Source: Thalassobaculum litoreum DSM 18839 (lineage in GTDB: Bacteria; Pseudomonadota; Alphaproteobacteria; Thalassobaculales; Thalassobaculaceae). From it: DNA of 64,000 nucleotides. Positions 42,302 to 50,852 of the stretch are shown piece after piece. Positions within the stretch are counted from its first letter, which is position 1. Each line of letters begins with the position of its first letter. Below the pieces are notes generated by a model. It saw only the letters and a list, made by a program, of their open reading frames with translations. It was not told where the DNA came from and made no database searches. Position numbers and translations under genes: made by a program. The DNA lies in NCBI RefSeq assembly GCF_900102465.1, contig NZ_FNBW01000008.1:124001-188000 (forward strand), given 5' to 3'.

Positions 42302-43516
42302 TCAGGCGCGATGAGCCCGGACGGCGTCGCGGATCCGCACCAGCGCCTCGTCGAGCACGCTGCGCGGGCAGGCGAGGTTGATGCGCTCGAAGCCCGCGCC
42401 CTCGTCGCCGAAGATATAGCCTTCGTCGAAATAGACCCTGGCCCGGTTCAGCATCAGGTCCTCAAGCGCGTCCTTGTCCAGGCCGAGGGCGCGGCAGTCG
42501 AACCATTGCAGGTAGGTGCCCTGCGGCCGGATCGCGCGGATCTCCGGCACCTCCTGCCCGAAGAAGGCGATCAGCCGGTCTGCGTTGCCGGCGACATAGG
42601 CCATCACCGCGTCGAGCCACTCGCCGGCCCCGCGATAGGCGGCCATGGTGGCGGCGATGCCGAACGGGTTCATCCCCGGCAGGGTGTGCAGCGCGTAGGT
42701 CGCCGCGAACTGCTCCCGCAGGGCCGGGTTCGGGATGAAGATGTTCGAGGTGTGCAGGCCGGCCAGGTTGAAGGTCTTCGACGGCGCGGTGCAGACGATG
42801 GTGTTCTGGGCCGCGGTGTCGCCGAGGGTGGCGAAGGGCGTGAAGGTCTCGCCCGGGAACATCAGGTCGCCGTGGATCTCGTCGGCCACCACGATGACCC
42901 CGTGGCGGGCGCAGATCTCGGCGACTGCGCTCTGTTCCTCGGCGCTCCAGACCCGGCCGATCGGGTTGTGCGGCGAGCACAGGATCAGCAGCCTGGCCTT
43001 CGGGTCCTTGGCCTTCGCTTCCAGATCCTCCAGATCCATGCGGTAGGCGCCGTCCTCCAGGATCAGCGAGTTGGAGACCACCTCGCAGCCGTTGTTGGTC
43101 GTCACCCGGAAGAACGGGTAGTAGACCGGCCGCTGCACGATCACCTTGTCGCCGGGCTGGGTGAAGGCGCGCACCACCACGTTCAGGGTCGGCACCACGC
43201 CCGGCGCGGTGATCAGCCACTCGCCCTGGGCGTCCCAGCCCTGGCGGGTGCGGAACCAGGTGCAGACGGCCTCGACATAATCGTCGGTCTTGGCCGAGTA
43301 GCCGAAGATCCCGTGGGCGGCGAGGTCGCCCAGCGCCTTGGTCACCGCCGGCGGGCAGCGGAAATCCATGTCGGCCACCCACATCGGCAGCACCCGGTCG
43401 GCGCCGTTGTGCCCATAGGTCTTGTCCCAGGCCGCGAAACCGCCGTGGTTGTGATAGTCCCATTTGACCGAGTGGGTGTTCTCGCGGTCGATGATCTCGT
43501 CGAAGTCGAACGGCAT
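42302..43516 (-). CDS. MalY/PatB family aminotransferase-like C-S lyase
   Basis: This 404-residue PLP enzyme of fold type I resembles MalY/PatB beta-C-S lyases, which split cystathionine or cysteine conjugates. Landmarks are MWVADMDFRCPPAVTKAL near residue 45, the TAPGVVPTLNVVVRAF cofactor region, CSPHNPIGRVW with the Asp partner in VVADEIHGDL, and the Schiff-base lysine in CTAPSKTFNLAGLHTSNIF. GYSAKTDDYVEA near the N-terminus also fits. It could supply homocysteine from cystathionine, opposite in direction to the transsulfuration pair at 11080-13644. An alternative is a general aminotransferase. Confidence 0.87.
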   Translation of the reverse strand: MPFDFDEIIDRENTHSVKWDYHNHGGFAAWDKTYGHNGADRVLPMWVADMDFRCPPAVTKALGDLAAHGIFGYSAKTDDYVEAVCTWFRTRQGWDAQGEWLITAPGVVPTLNVVVRAFTQPGDKVIVQRPVYYPFFRVTTNNGCEVVSNSLILEDGAYRMDLEDLEAKAKDPKARLLILCSPHNPIGRVWSAEEQSAVAEICARHGVIVVADEIHGDLMFPGETFTPFATLGDTAAQNTIVCTAPSKTFNLAGLHTSNIFIPNPALREQFAATYALHTLPGMNPFGIAATMAAYRGAGEWLDAVMAYVAGNADRLIAFFGQEVPEIRAIRPQGTYLQWFDCRALGLDKDALEDLMLNRARVYFDEGYIFGDEGAGFERINLACPRSVLDEALVRIRDAVRAHRA

Positions 43517-43606
43517 GCGGCGGTATCCCTTGAGTGGGGCGGAACGTGGCGATAGAGGACCACAGTCGACCGCTGAACAGAATAGGCCAACGGCCTTCCG
43601 GACGCC

Positions 43607-44263
43607 CTATTGCTGCTTGCGGAGGGCATCCGCCGCGGCGAAATGGGCGAGTTGGTCGCCATGGGCCTTCACGAAGGCCGGCCGGCCGGTGGCTCGGGCG
43701 ACATACGCGCGGCAGCCGGGATGTCCGGACAGCCCGTCGAATCGATCGACCATCCGCAGCACGTCGGCCATCAGGATGTCGGCGACGGAGAAGCCGCCGG
43801 ACAGCCACTCCCGGTCCGCCAGCACCGCTTCCATGTGCTTGAGCCGGCCGGCCTGGAACGACTCGAGAAGCTGGCGTCCGGGCGTGTCCGTCGTGTCGCC
43901 GGTGAACCTGTACAGAACCCAGGGCAGGGCCGCCATCTCGACGGAATTCAGGGCGGCGAACAGCCATTGCACCACGTCGCTGCGCCGCCCGCGCTCGCCC
44001 GGCAGCAGCGCCTCGCTCAGTCCGCCCAGGTGGAGCAGGATGGCGCCGGTCTCGAAGATCGACAGATCGCCGTCGGTCAGCCACGGGACCTGGCCGAAGG
44101 GTTGGTGGGCGAAATGCTCCGTTCCCCGATCGTCGAAGGGCACGCTCTCCACCCGGTACGCCAGACCGGCCTCCTCCAGCGCCCAACGGATGCGCAGGTC
44201 GCGCACCAAGCCCCGCGGCGGCTCCGGCACCCAGTCGAAAGTGGTGAGGATCAGCTCGGTCAT
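43607..44263 (-). CDS. Glutathione S-transferase family protein
   Basis: This 218-residue protein carries a GST N-terminal domain (PFDDRGTEHFAHQPFGQVPWLTDGDLSIFETGAILLHLGG, with GQVP cis-Pro and the ETG glutathione pair) and a helical C-terminal domain containing WLSGGFSVADILMADVLR. It differs from the GST at 38155 in sequence. The substrate is unknown. It follows the MalY-like gene on the minus strand with about 90 bases between, so co-transcription is possible, with this gene upstream. Confidence 0.9.
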   Translation of the reverse strand: MTELILTTFDWVPEPPRGLVRDLRIRWALEEAGLAYRVESVPFDDRGTEHFAHQPFGQVPWLTDGDLSIFETGAILLHLGGLSEALLPGERGRRSDVVQWLFAALNSVEMAALPWVLYRFTGDTTDTPGRQLLESFQAGRLKHMEAVLADREWLSGGFSVADILMADVLRMVDRFDGLSGHPGCRAYVARATGRPAFVKAHGDQLAHFAAADALRKQQ

Positions 44264-44326
44264 GTCCGGTTGTCCCTTGCCGTGGTCTCCTTTCCGCCGG
44301 GAGGCCGATTGTGGGACCGTGTCCCG

Positions 44327-45016
44327 TCATGGACCCGTCGGTCGACCCAGCAGTTTGCAGCCGGCGAGCACGGCGTCAATCCACCACCCCTCCAGCAGAT
44401 CCTCCTGCAGTTCCCAGCGCTGCTTGGTGGCGCGCCAGCGGGCGGTATAGGGGCACCAGTACCCCCACTCCGGCGGCATCCAGGACAGCGGGTCGCCGTC
44501 GCCCTTCGATCGGTTGGCGCTCTTGTCGACGGCGATCAGCGTGTCCGGGTGGGACAGGTCGTTGGCATAGGCCTCGCGCCGGGCCGCATCCCAGCGATGA
44601 GCGCCGGACCGGTGCGCTTCCGACAGCGGAACCCGATGGTCGACGTCCAGGTCGCCCGGGTCGGTGAAGGTGGCGCCGGTGAACGGGTCGTACCAGCGGC
44701 CGGAGACGACCTTGCAGCCATCGGCGCTCATCGCCGGCGGGTCCAGGCTCTCGGCGACCAGCACCTCCTGGCGGGTGTCCCGGCAGTCGCCGTCGGCATC
44801 GCTCCAATGCCGGTAGAGGTCCCGCTCGAACGGTTCGTCGACGGGGTAGAACAGTTCGGACTGGCGCAGCCCCGCGACGGCGGCGACCAGGGCGGCGATC
44901 ACCACCGCCCAGCGCGACCAGCGGCCGGTCCGGCGCCTCCAGAAGCCGGTGCGCTGGTGGTTCGCAGATTTGCGGGAGCGGGGGGTGGAGCGAGGTCCAG
45001 CGCGCCGGGGCGCCAT
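44327..45016 (-). CDS. Membrane-anchored HNH endonuclease family protein
   Basis: This 229-residue protein has a very basic N-terminus (PRRAGPRSTPRSRKSANHQ), then a single membrane helix (AVVIAALVAAVAGL). A nuclease domain follows with LDVDHRVPLSEAHRSGAHRW and NDLSHPDTLIAVDKSANRSKGDGDP, giving the HNH/GmrSD-type DHR...N...N pattern, and Cys pairs. The orientation suggests a periplasmic nuclease, for DNA uptake or nutrient use, though this is inference. Its ATG begins two bases after the AEC transporter stop, so the pair forms a tight operon. Confidence 0.78.
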   Translation of the reverse strand: MAPRRAGPRSTPRSRKSANHQRTGFWRRRTGRWSRWAVVIAALVAAVAGLRQSELFYPVDEPFERDLYRHWSDADGDCRDTRQEVLVAESLDPPAMSADGCKVVSGRWYDPFTGATFTDPGDLDVDHRVPLSEAHRSGAHRWDAARREAYANDLSHPDTLIAVDKSANRSKGDGDPLSWMPPEWGYWCPYTARWRATKQRWELQEDLLEGWWIDAVLAGCKLLGRPTGP

Positions 45017-45018
45017 GG

Positions 45019-45966
45019 TCAGACTCCGATCGGCGGGTAGAGGATCAGCAGGCCGGTCACGGTCAGCAGCGACAGGCCGGTGGCCGCCAGAATACCGGCC
45101 GAGGCGGCGGTGACCGAGATGCCGTAATGCTGGGCGAAGACATAGACGTTGGCGCCGACCGGACAGGCGGCGAAGATCACCGCGGCCTGGACCCAGAACG
45201 GATCGGCGCCGACCACATAGGCGAGGATCACGAAGGTGACCGCCGGGTGGATGAACAGCTTGAAGATCACCATCATGGCGGCCGGACCGACACTGCCGGC
45301 GACCCGGCGGTAGGCCAGCGTGGCGCCGAGCGCGAACAGGGCCGAGGGCGGGCCGGCCTGTCCGATGAAGCCGAAGCTCTTGTCGACCAGATCGGGCAGC
45401 GGCAGGCCGGCGATGCCCCACAGGATGCCGAGCAGGGTCGACATCAGGATCGGGTTCTTCAGCATGGCCCGCAGCGACTGGCGCACCGCCCGCCATCCGC
45501 CGCCCGGTCGGTCGCCGCTGCGGGCGATCTCCAGCATCATGGTGACGATGCTGAACAGCAGCACGTCCAGGGTGAACAGCAGGACGGCCGGGGTCGCGCC
45601 CTTCTCTCCGAACAGGCCGATCAGCAGGGGCAGAGCCAGGAGCACGCCGTTGGAGAAGCAGGATCCGAAACCCTGCATGGTCATCTCGGCGAACCGCTGG
45701 CGGAACAGCAGCCCGCCCAGCACGGCACCGGCGGTGAAGACCAGCACCTCGCTGTAGAAGAATCCGGCCACGAACGACCATTCGCCGATCGCGGTGACGT
45801 CGGTCGTCGCCATCAGCCGGAACAGCATCGGCGGCATGGCGAAGGTGAAGACGAAGACGTTCAGGCCGCGTACCCATTCCTCCGCCAGCACGCGGGTCTT
45901 GCCGGCGATGAAGCCGGCGAAGATCACGGCGAACAGAGGAACGACGGCATTGAGGATGGCATCCAA
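45019..45966 (-). CDS. AEC (auxin efflux carrier) family transporter
   Basis: This protein of about 315 residues has ten membrane helices. It starts LDAILNAVVPLFAVIFAGFIAGK and contains FTFAMPPMLFRLMA and the central crossing helices of the AEC fold. It probably moves an organic anion such as malonate or malate, but the substrate is not shown. The TTG at 45966 was chosen because GGGAG lies seven bases upstream and the start aligns with the family; the ATG at 45993 has no ribosome site, and a longer frame would overlap the divergent DUF547 gene. Confidence 0.85.
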   Translation of the reverse strand: MDAILNAVVPLFAVIFAGFIAGKTRVLAEEWVRGLNVFVFTFAMPPMLFRLMATTDVTAIGEWSFVAGFFYSEVLVFTAGAVLGGLLFRQRFAEMTMQGFGSCFSNGVLLALPLLIGLFGEKGATPAVLLFTLDVLLFSIVTMMLEIARSGDRPGGGWRAVRQSLRAMLKNPILMSTLLGILWGIAGLPLPDLVDKSFGFIGQAGPPSALFALGATLAYRRVAGSVGPAAMMVIFKLFIHPAVTFVILAYVVGADPFWVQAAVIFAACPVGANVYVFAQHYGISVTAASAGILAATGLSLLTVTGLLILYPPIGV

Positions 45967-46036
45967 GCGTCGGCTCCCGGGAAGACGCGCCATGTAGCGA
46001 TGGTCGTGGCGGCGCGTCAACGCGTAGACTGCGCCC

Positions 46037-46864
46037 ATGCCGAGAGGAATGCCGCGCCGAGACCTGATTGCCGCTCTGGCGGTTCTGCCTGTCGCCGCCT
46101 GTGCTGGCGGGCCGGGACCGGAGATCTGGCACCGCCACGACCCGCTGTCGCCCCGGGTTGTCGATCACCGGGTCTGGCAGGTCATCCTCGACCGAAACAC
46201 CCGCGACTGGCCCGACGGCATCACCCGGGTCGACTACACCCGGTTCTCGACCGCCGACCGGGAGCTGCTGGAAGCCTATGTCCGCGAGCAGTCGGCGCTG
46301 CCCGTGGCGTCGCTGTCGCGGCGCGAGCAGCTGGCGTTCTGGTTGAACCTGTATAATGCCCTGGTGGTGCGCTTGGTCCTGGATCACCTGATCGTGGGCA
46401 GCCCGGACGATATCCGGACCGGCGGCCTGTTCCCGCGTGGCCCCTGGGACGTGCCGCTGGTGCGGGTCGAGGGGCGGGATGTCTCGCTGGCCGGGATCCG
46501 CCGCGAGGTGCTGGCGCCGGTGTTCCACGACCCGCGCTGGCATTACGGGTTGTGCGACGGCACCCTGGGCGCGCCGAGCCTGCGCCGCCGCGCCTTTGCC
46601 GGTGCCGACGTGGACCGGCGCCTGGAGGACGCGGCCATCGAGTATGTCGCCCATCCGCGGGCGGTGGACCGGCCGGCGGACCGGCCCGGCATTGTCCGCC
46701 TGAACAGCCTCTGGCGGCGCCACATGGAGGATTTCGGCGGCACGCTCCAGGCCGTCTTCGCCAGCATCGATCTCTATGCCGAGGCGGAACTCCGCGCAGT
46801 GCTCGCGCGAAATCCGCAGGTTGTCTGGATGGACGACCGCCGGCTGAACGCTTTTCAAGTCTAG
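46037..46864 (+). CDS. DUF547 domain exported protein
   Basis: This 275-residue protein has a Tat-like or lipoprotein-like leader: MPRRDLIAALAVLPVAACAGG, where Cys follows Ala-Ala. The DUF547 landmarks are REQLAFWLNLYNALVVRLVLDHL, WDVPLVRVEGRDVSLAGIRREVLAP, and the Cys-Asp-Gly strand HYGLCDGTLGAPSLRRRAF. Its function is unknown, though the fold resembles transglutaminase-like proteins. It is divergent from the AEC gene. The short distance between its start and the upstream gene leaves little room for a promoter. Confidence 0.82.
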   Translation: MPRGMPRRDLIAALAVLPVAACAGGPGPEIWHRHDPLSPRVVDHRVWQVILDRNTRDWPDGITRVDYTRFSTADRELLEAYVREQSALPVASLSRREQLAFWLNLYNALVVRLVLDHLIVGSPDDIRTGGLFPRGPWDVPLVRVEGRDVSLAGIRREVLAPVFHDPRWHYGLCDGTLGAPSLRRRAFAGADVDRRLEDAAIEYVAHPRAVDRPADRPGIVRLNSLWRRHMEDFGGTLQAVFASIDLYAEAELRAVLARNPQVVWMDDRRLNAFQV

Positions 46865-46989
46865 CGGGCGTTGGGCGTCGACATTGTAAGGTAATTTGAT
46901 ATATGTACCCGTCGCATGTAGGGATTTATTGTTCAGAAGCTGAGTGACCCCATATTCGGACGGAATCGGCGCCAGAGGCCGGAGAGATC

Positions 46990-48006
46990 ATGCGCGTTCG
47001 TGAGGATTACCGCGGAATCAATGGGCCCGAGAAGGCTGCCATCCTGTTGATGTCCCTGGGCGAGCAGCAGGCCGCCGCGCTGTTCAGCCAGATGGACGAC
47101 GAGGAGATCAAGGAGATCTCCCAGGTCATGGCCGGTCTCGGAACCGTTTCTTCGAATATCGTCGAAAGGTTGTTTGTCGAATTCGCCGAGCAGGTGTCCT
47201 CCACCGGCTCGCTGGTCGGCTCGCTCGACAGTACCGAGCGGCTCCTGACCAAGGTGCTCGGCGAGGACCGTGTCGCCGACATCATGGAGGAGATCCGCGG
47301 CCCGGCCGGTCGCACCATGTGGGACAAGCTCGCCAACGTGAACGAGAACGTTCTGGCGAACTACCTGAAGAACGAATACCCGCAGACCGTCGCCGTCATC
47401 CTGGCCAAGATCAGCCAGTTGCACGCCGCCAAGGTACTGGCGACCCTGCCCGAGAACTTCGCCATGGAAGTGGTCATGCGCATGCTGCGCATGGAAGCGG
47501 TCAACAAGGAGATCGAGCGCGACGTGGAGCGGGTGCTGCGCACCGAGTTCATGTCCAACCTGGCGCGCACCAACCGGCGCGACAGCCACGAGATGATGGC
47601 CGAGATCTTCAACAGCCTGGACCGCGCCACCGAGAGCCGGTTCCTGTCGGCCCTGGAAGAGCGCAACAAGGACAGCGCGGAGAAGATCCGCTCGCTGATG
47701 TTCACCTTCGAGGACCTCAACCGCCTCGACCCGGCCGGCGTGCAGACCCTGCTGCGCGCGGTCGACAAGGACAAGATGACCATTGCCCTGAAGGGGGCGT
47801 CGGAGGAGCTGCGCGACCTGTTTTTCTCCAACATGTCGGAACGCGCCGGCAAGCTGCTGCGCGAGGACATGCAGTCCATGGGGCCGATCCGGCTGAAGGA
47901 CGTGGAGGATGCGCAGAACGCCATGGTGCAGTCGGCCAAGGACCTGGCCGACCGCGGCGAGATCGTGCTGGGCGGTTCGGGCGGCGACGACCAGCTGGTC
48001 TACTGA
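46990..48006 (+). CDS. fliG: Flagellar motor switch protein FliG
   Basis: This 338-residue protein matches FliG in length and layout. The N-terminal domain has [21 protein letters not shown]. The middle domain has the EHPQ-like site in [16 protein letters not shown]. The C-terminal domain has the charged torque helix [48 protein letters not shown]. FliG couples the rotor to the stator and binds FliF. No other flagellar gene is in the window, although the chemoreceptor at 13948 is consistent with motility. Confidence 0.95.
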   Translation: MRVREDYRGINGPEKAAILLMSLGEQQAAALFSQMDDEEIKEISQVMAGLGTVSSNIVERLFVEFAEQVSSTGSLVGSLDSTERLLTKVLGEDRVADIMEEIRGPAGRTMWDKLANVNENVLANYLKNEYPQTVAVILAKISQLHAAKVLATLPENFAMEVVMRMLRMEAVNKEIERDVERVLRTEFMSNLARTNRRDSHEMMAEIFNSLDRATESRFLSALEERNKDSAEKIRSLMFTFEDLNRLDPAGVQTLLRAVDKDKMTIALKGASEELRDLFFSNMSERAGKLLREDMQSMGPIRLKDVEDAQNAMVQSAKDLADRGEIVLGGSGGDDQLVY

Positions 48007-48068
48007 ACGCCGCGGGACCTGGCCGGGAATCGTTAGGACAAATCGGCCATCCGGTGCATCATCCGGAT

Positions 48069-48431
48069 ATGACCCCCATGCAAGACCTCCAGTTCGATAC
48101 GGACGACGACGAGGCTGTTCGTCGCGTGCTGACCGAACGCCGCGCCGAGATCGAAGCCCTGATGGCCGGGTCCAAGGAGGCGCGCGGGGCGGTGGAGCTC
48201 GATCAGAGCCGGGTCGGGCGGCTGTCCCGGATCGATGCGATCCAGGATCAGGCCATGGCCCTGGAGACCGATCGACGCCGGACGCTGGAGTTGCAGCGCA
48301 TCGGCTCGGCCCTCAAACGCCTCGACGCCGGTGAGTACGGCAGTTGCGTGCGCTGCGGTGAGGAGATCGAACCCGCCCGCCTCGGCACCGACCCGGCCGC
48401 GACGCTCTGCATGGACTGCGCCGACAACTGA
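48069..48431 (+). CDS. TraR/DksA-family C4 zinc finger protein
   Basis: This 120-residue protein has a helical coiled-coil region (residues 10-80), then the C4 zinc finger CVRCGEEIEPARLGTDPAATLCMDC near the end, with the GEYGSC lead-in seen in DksA. It is shorter than DksA (about 150), closer to TraR or DksA2 size. It may bind RNA polymerase in the secondary channel. It is 62 bases downstream of fliG on the same strand. Confidence 0.88.
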   Translation: MTPMQDLQFDTDDDEAVRRVLTERRAEIEALMAGSKEARGAVELDQSRVGRLSRIDAIQDQAMALETDRRRTLELQRIGSALKRLDAGEYGSCVRCGEEIEPARLGTDPAATLCMDCADN

Positions 48432-48514
48432 TCCGCCGCCTGAACCGCCGCTGAACCACCGCTGCGGTCATCAACCGCGTTGCCTCGGGTCAACCTCGGT
48501 GGCAGTGTCCGGTC

Positions 48515-49558
48515 ATGGCGATAGACGGAAACGATTTTCTCCGCGACATCTGGTACTTCGCGATGCCGTCGGCGGCGCTGAAGCCGGGTGAGATGCGCGA
48601 CAAGACCCTGCTGGAAGAGCCGCTGGTCTTCGCGCGCACCAGCGAGGGCAAGGCGTTCGCCCTGCGCGACATCTGCCCGCATCGCGGCATCCCGCTCTCC
48701 GACGGCTGGTTCGACGGAAAAGAGCTGGAGTGCTGCTATCACGGCTGGCGCTTCGCACCGACCGGTCACTGCACCTGCATCCCCTCGCTGACCGAAGATC
48801 AGGAGATGGATGTGGACGCCATCCGCGTGCGTCCGTATCCGGTGGAGGAGCGCGGCGGCGGCATCTGGGTCTACATGTCCGCCGATCCGCGCGGCCGGGC
48901 CGAGCCGAAGATGGCCCCGCCCGACCTGCCCGAGGTCACGACGCTCGGCCCCGGCCTGACCGAGCGGATGATCTTCCCCAGCCATATCGACCACGCGGTG
49001 ATCGGGCTGATGGACCCGGCGCACGGACCCTTCGTGCACCAGAGCTGGTGGTGGCGCTCCAAGCGCTCGATACACGAGAAGGCCAAGCGCTTCGGGCCGG
49101 CCGAGTACGGCTTCGCCATGCTGCGTCACCAGCCGTCGAGCAACTCCGCCGCCTACAAGCTGCTGGGCGGCACCCCGACCACGGAGATCCGATTCCGCCT
49201 TCCGGGCATCCGGATCGAGGATATCGAGGTCGGCGACAAGCGGGTCTGCAACCTGACCACAGTCACGCCGATCGACAGACAGACCACCGAGATCCACCAC
49301 ATGATGTACTGGAACGTCGGCTGGGCCGGGGCGCTGAAGCCGATCCTGCGGGTCTTCGCGCGCAAGTTCCTGGGCCAGGACCGCGACGTGGTGGTCAAGC
49401 AGCAGCGCGGGCTGAAATACGACCCCAACCTGATGCTCATCAACGACGCCGACATGCAGGCCAAGTGGTACTACCGCCTGAAGAAGGCCTATGGCGGCTG
49501 GACCGAGGGCGCGTTCGAGAACCCGGTGCGCGAGACCACCCTGCGTTGGCGGAGCTGA
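48515..49558 (+). CDS. Rieske [2Fe-2S] aromatic ring-hydroxylating oxygenase, VanA-like
   Basis: This 347-residue oxygenase has the Rieske motif C54-x-H56 and C73-x2-H76 (CPHRGIP and CCYHGWRF). A catalytic domain follows with the mononuclear iron ligands in DPAHGPFVHQ (H-x4-H) after DHAVIGLM. The YWNVGWAGALKPILRV region resembles the vanillate O-demethylase C-terminal domain. The enzyme likely O-demethylates or hydroxylates an aromatic or choline-like substrate using a separate reductase, which is not encoded here. It starts 84 bases after the DksA-like gene and ends seven bases before the cyclase. Confidence 0.9.
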   Translation: MAIDGNDFLRDIWYFAMPSAALKPGEMRDKTLLEEPLVFARTSEGKAFALRDICPHRGIPLSDGWFDGKELECCYHGWRFAPTGHCTCIPSLTEDQEMDVDAIRVRPYPVEERGGGIWVYMSADPRGRAEPKMAPPDLPEVTTLGPGLTERMIFPSHIDHAVIGLMDPAHGPFVHQSWWWRSKRSIHEKAKRFGPAEYGFAMLRHQPSSNSAAYKLLGGTPTTEIRFRLPGIRIEDIEVGDKRVCNLTTVTPIDRQTTEIHHMMYWNVGWAGALKPILRVFARKFLGQDRDVVVKQQRGLKYDPNLMLINDADMQAKWYYRLKKAYGGWTEGAFENPVRETTLRWRS

Positions 49559-49565
49559 CCGCGGC

Positions 49566-50852
49566 GTGAGCACGACGGCCGAGGTCCTGCGCGACCGCGA
49601 GGCGAAGGGGATCGCCCTCTTCATCGTGCTGGAGATCGTCGGGATCGTCGCCCTGGTCCTAGGCATCCTGGTGTTCGTGTCCCGCGCATCCCCGTTGGCG
49701 GTCCTGGCGATCTCCGTGCCGGGCCTTCTTGTCCTGACCGGCCTGCTGGTTCTCGTGCGCCGTCGAAAGTGGGTGACCGCCGCGGGTCTCGTCGCGATGG
49801 CCGTCTCGATCCTGGCGACCGGCCCGTTCGTCTTCCTGGAGTGGGAGGGAACCGGGACCTCCGCGGCCTATCTGGTGAAGACCGGCTATCCCATGGGGCT
49901 GGTCCTCCTGCTGGTCAGTGCGACCACCCTGCAGCCGCTCTATCCGGTGGTGGTGACGGTGCTGCTGGCCGTGTTCCGCGGGATTCTGATCTCGGTCGCC
50001 CTGGACGATCCCGCCACCGTGATGGCGACCCTGCCGACCTGGCAGGAACATGTGATGGGGCCGGCACTGCATCTCGGGCGGGTCGCCAACGAGACGGCGT
50101 TCCTGCTGGGCACCGGGGCGATCGTCGGCTTCTCGACCTGGATCGCCCGGCGTACGGTGATCTCCGCCGCGCGGCTGGAGCAGGCGGCCGGGCAACTCAG
50201 CCGCTACTTCTCGCCCGAGGTGGCCGAACGGGTGGCGACCGCTGATCCGGACTTCCTGCGGCCGGGCGGCAGCCTGCGCTTCGTGGCCGTGCTCGTCTCC
50301 GACATCGGCGGCTTCACCGCCCTGTCCGCCTCCATGGGTCCGGACGCGACGATGCGGTTTCTGGCCGACTACCAGAAGCGGATGACCGAGGTGATCTTCC
50401 GCAACGGCGGGTCGGTCGACAAGTTCATCGGCGACGGGATCCTGGCGACCTTCGGCGCCACCGGGGCGATGCCGGCGCCCTGCGCCCGGGCGGTGGCCAC
50501 GGCCCAAGGCATGATGGACGCCCTGCAGGCCATCAATTCCGAGCGGCTGGCCGCCGGCGCCCCGCCGATCTCCCATCGCATCGGCGTCCATGCCGGCGAG
50601 GCCATGGTCGGCAATGTGGGCAGCGAGGACCGGCTGGAGTTCACGGTGATCGGCGATGTGGTCAACCTGGCCAACCGGATCGAGCAGGCCTGCAAGCAGA
50701 CCGGCGACGCGGTTCTGCTGTCCGCAGCGGTGGTCGAGGCCTGCCCGGACGTTCCGGCCATGTCCCGCGGCCGGCCCGACCTTGCCGGCATCGACACGCC
50801 GCCCGAACTCTTCGCCCTGACGGGGCCGGCCCGGGGGATCGCTCCATGTTGA
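49566..50852 (+). CDS. Class III adenylate/guanylate cyclase with N-terminal membrane domain
   Basis: This 428-residue protein has six hydrophobic helices in the first 200 residues. A cyclase domain starts near residue 225, with the metal-binding Asp in VLVSDIGGFTALSAS and the second Asp in VDKFIGDGILATFGA. The nucleotide region EFTVIGDVVNLANRIEQ follows. It should make cAMP or cGMP from the cytosolic side, with the membrane part as a sensor. The start is GTG at 49566 next to the oxygenase stop. The MFS gene starts seven bases before its stop, which implies coupled expression. Confidence 0.9.
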   Translation: MSTTAEVLRDREAKGIALFIVLEIVGIVALVLGILVFVSRASPLAVLAISVPGLLVLTGLLVLVRRRKWVTAAGLVAMAVSILATGPFVFLEWEGTGTSAAYLVKTGYPMGLVLLLVSATTLQPLYPVVVTVLLAVFRGILISVALDDPATVMATLPTWQEHVMGPALHLGRVANETAFLLGTGAIVGFSTWIARRTVISAARLEQAAGQLSRYFSPEVAERVATADPDFLRPGGSLRFVAVLVSDIGGFTALSASMGPDATMRFLADYQKRMTEVIFRNGGSVDKFIGDGILATFGATGAMPAPCARAVATAQGMMDALQAINSERLAAGAPPISHRIGVHAGEAMVGNVGSEDRLEFTVIGDVVNLANRIEQACKQTGDAVLLSAAVVEACPDVPAMSRGRPDLAGIDTPPELFALTGPARGIAPC

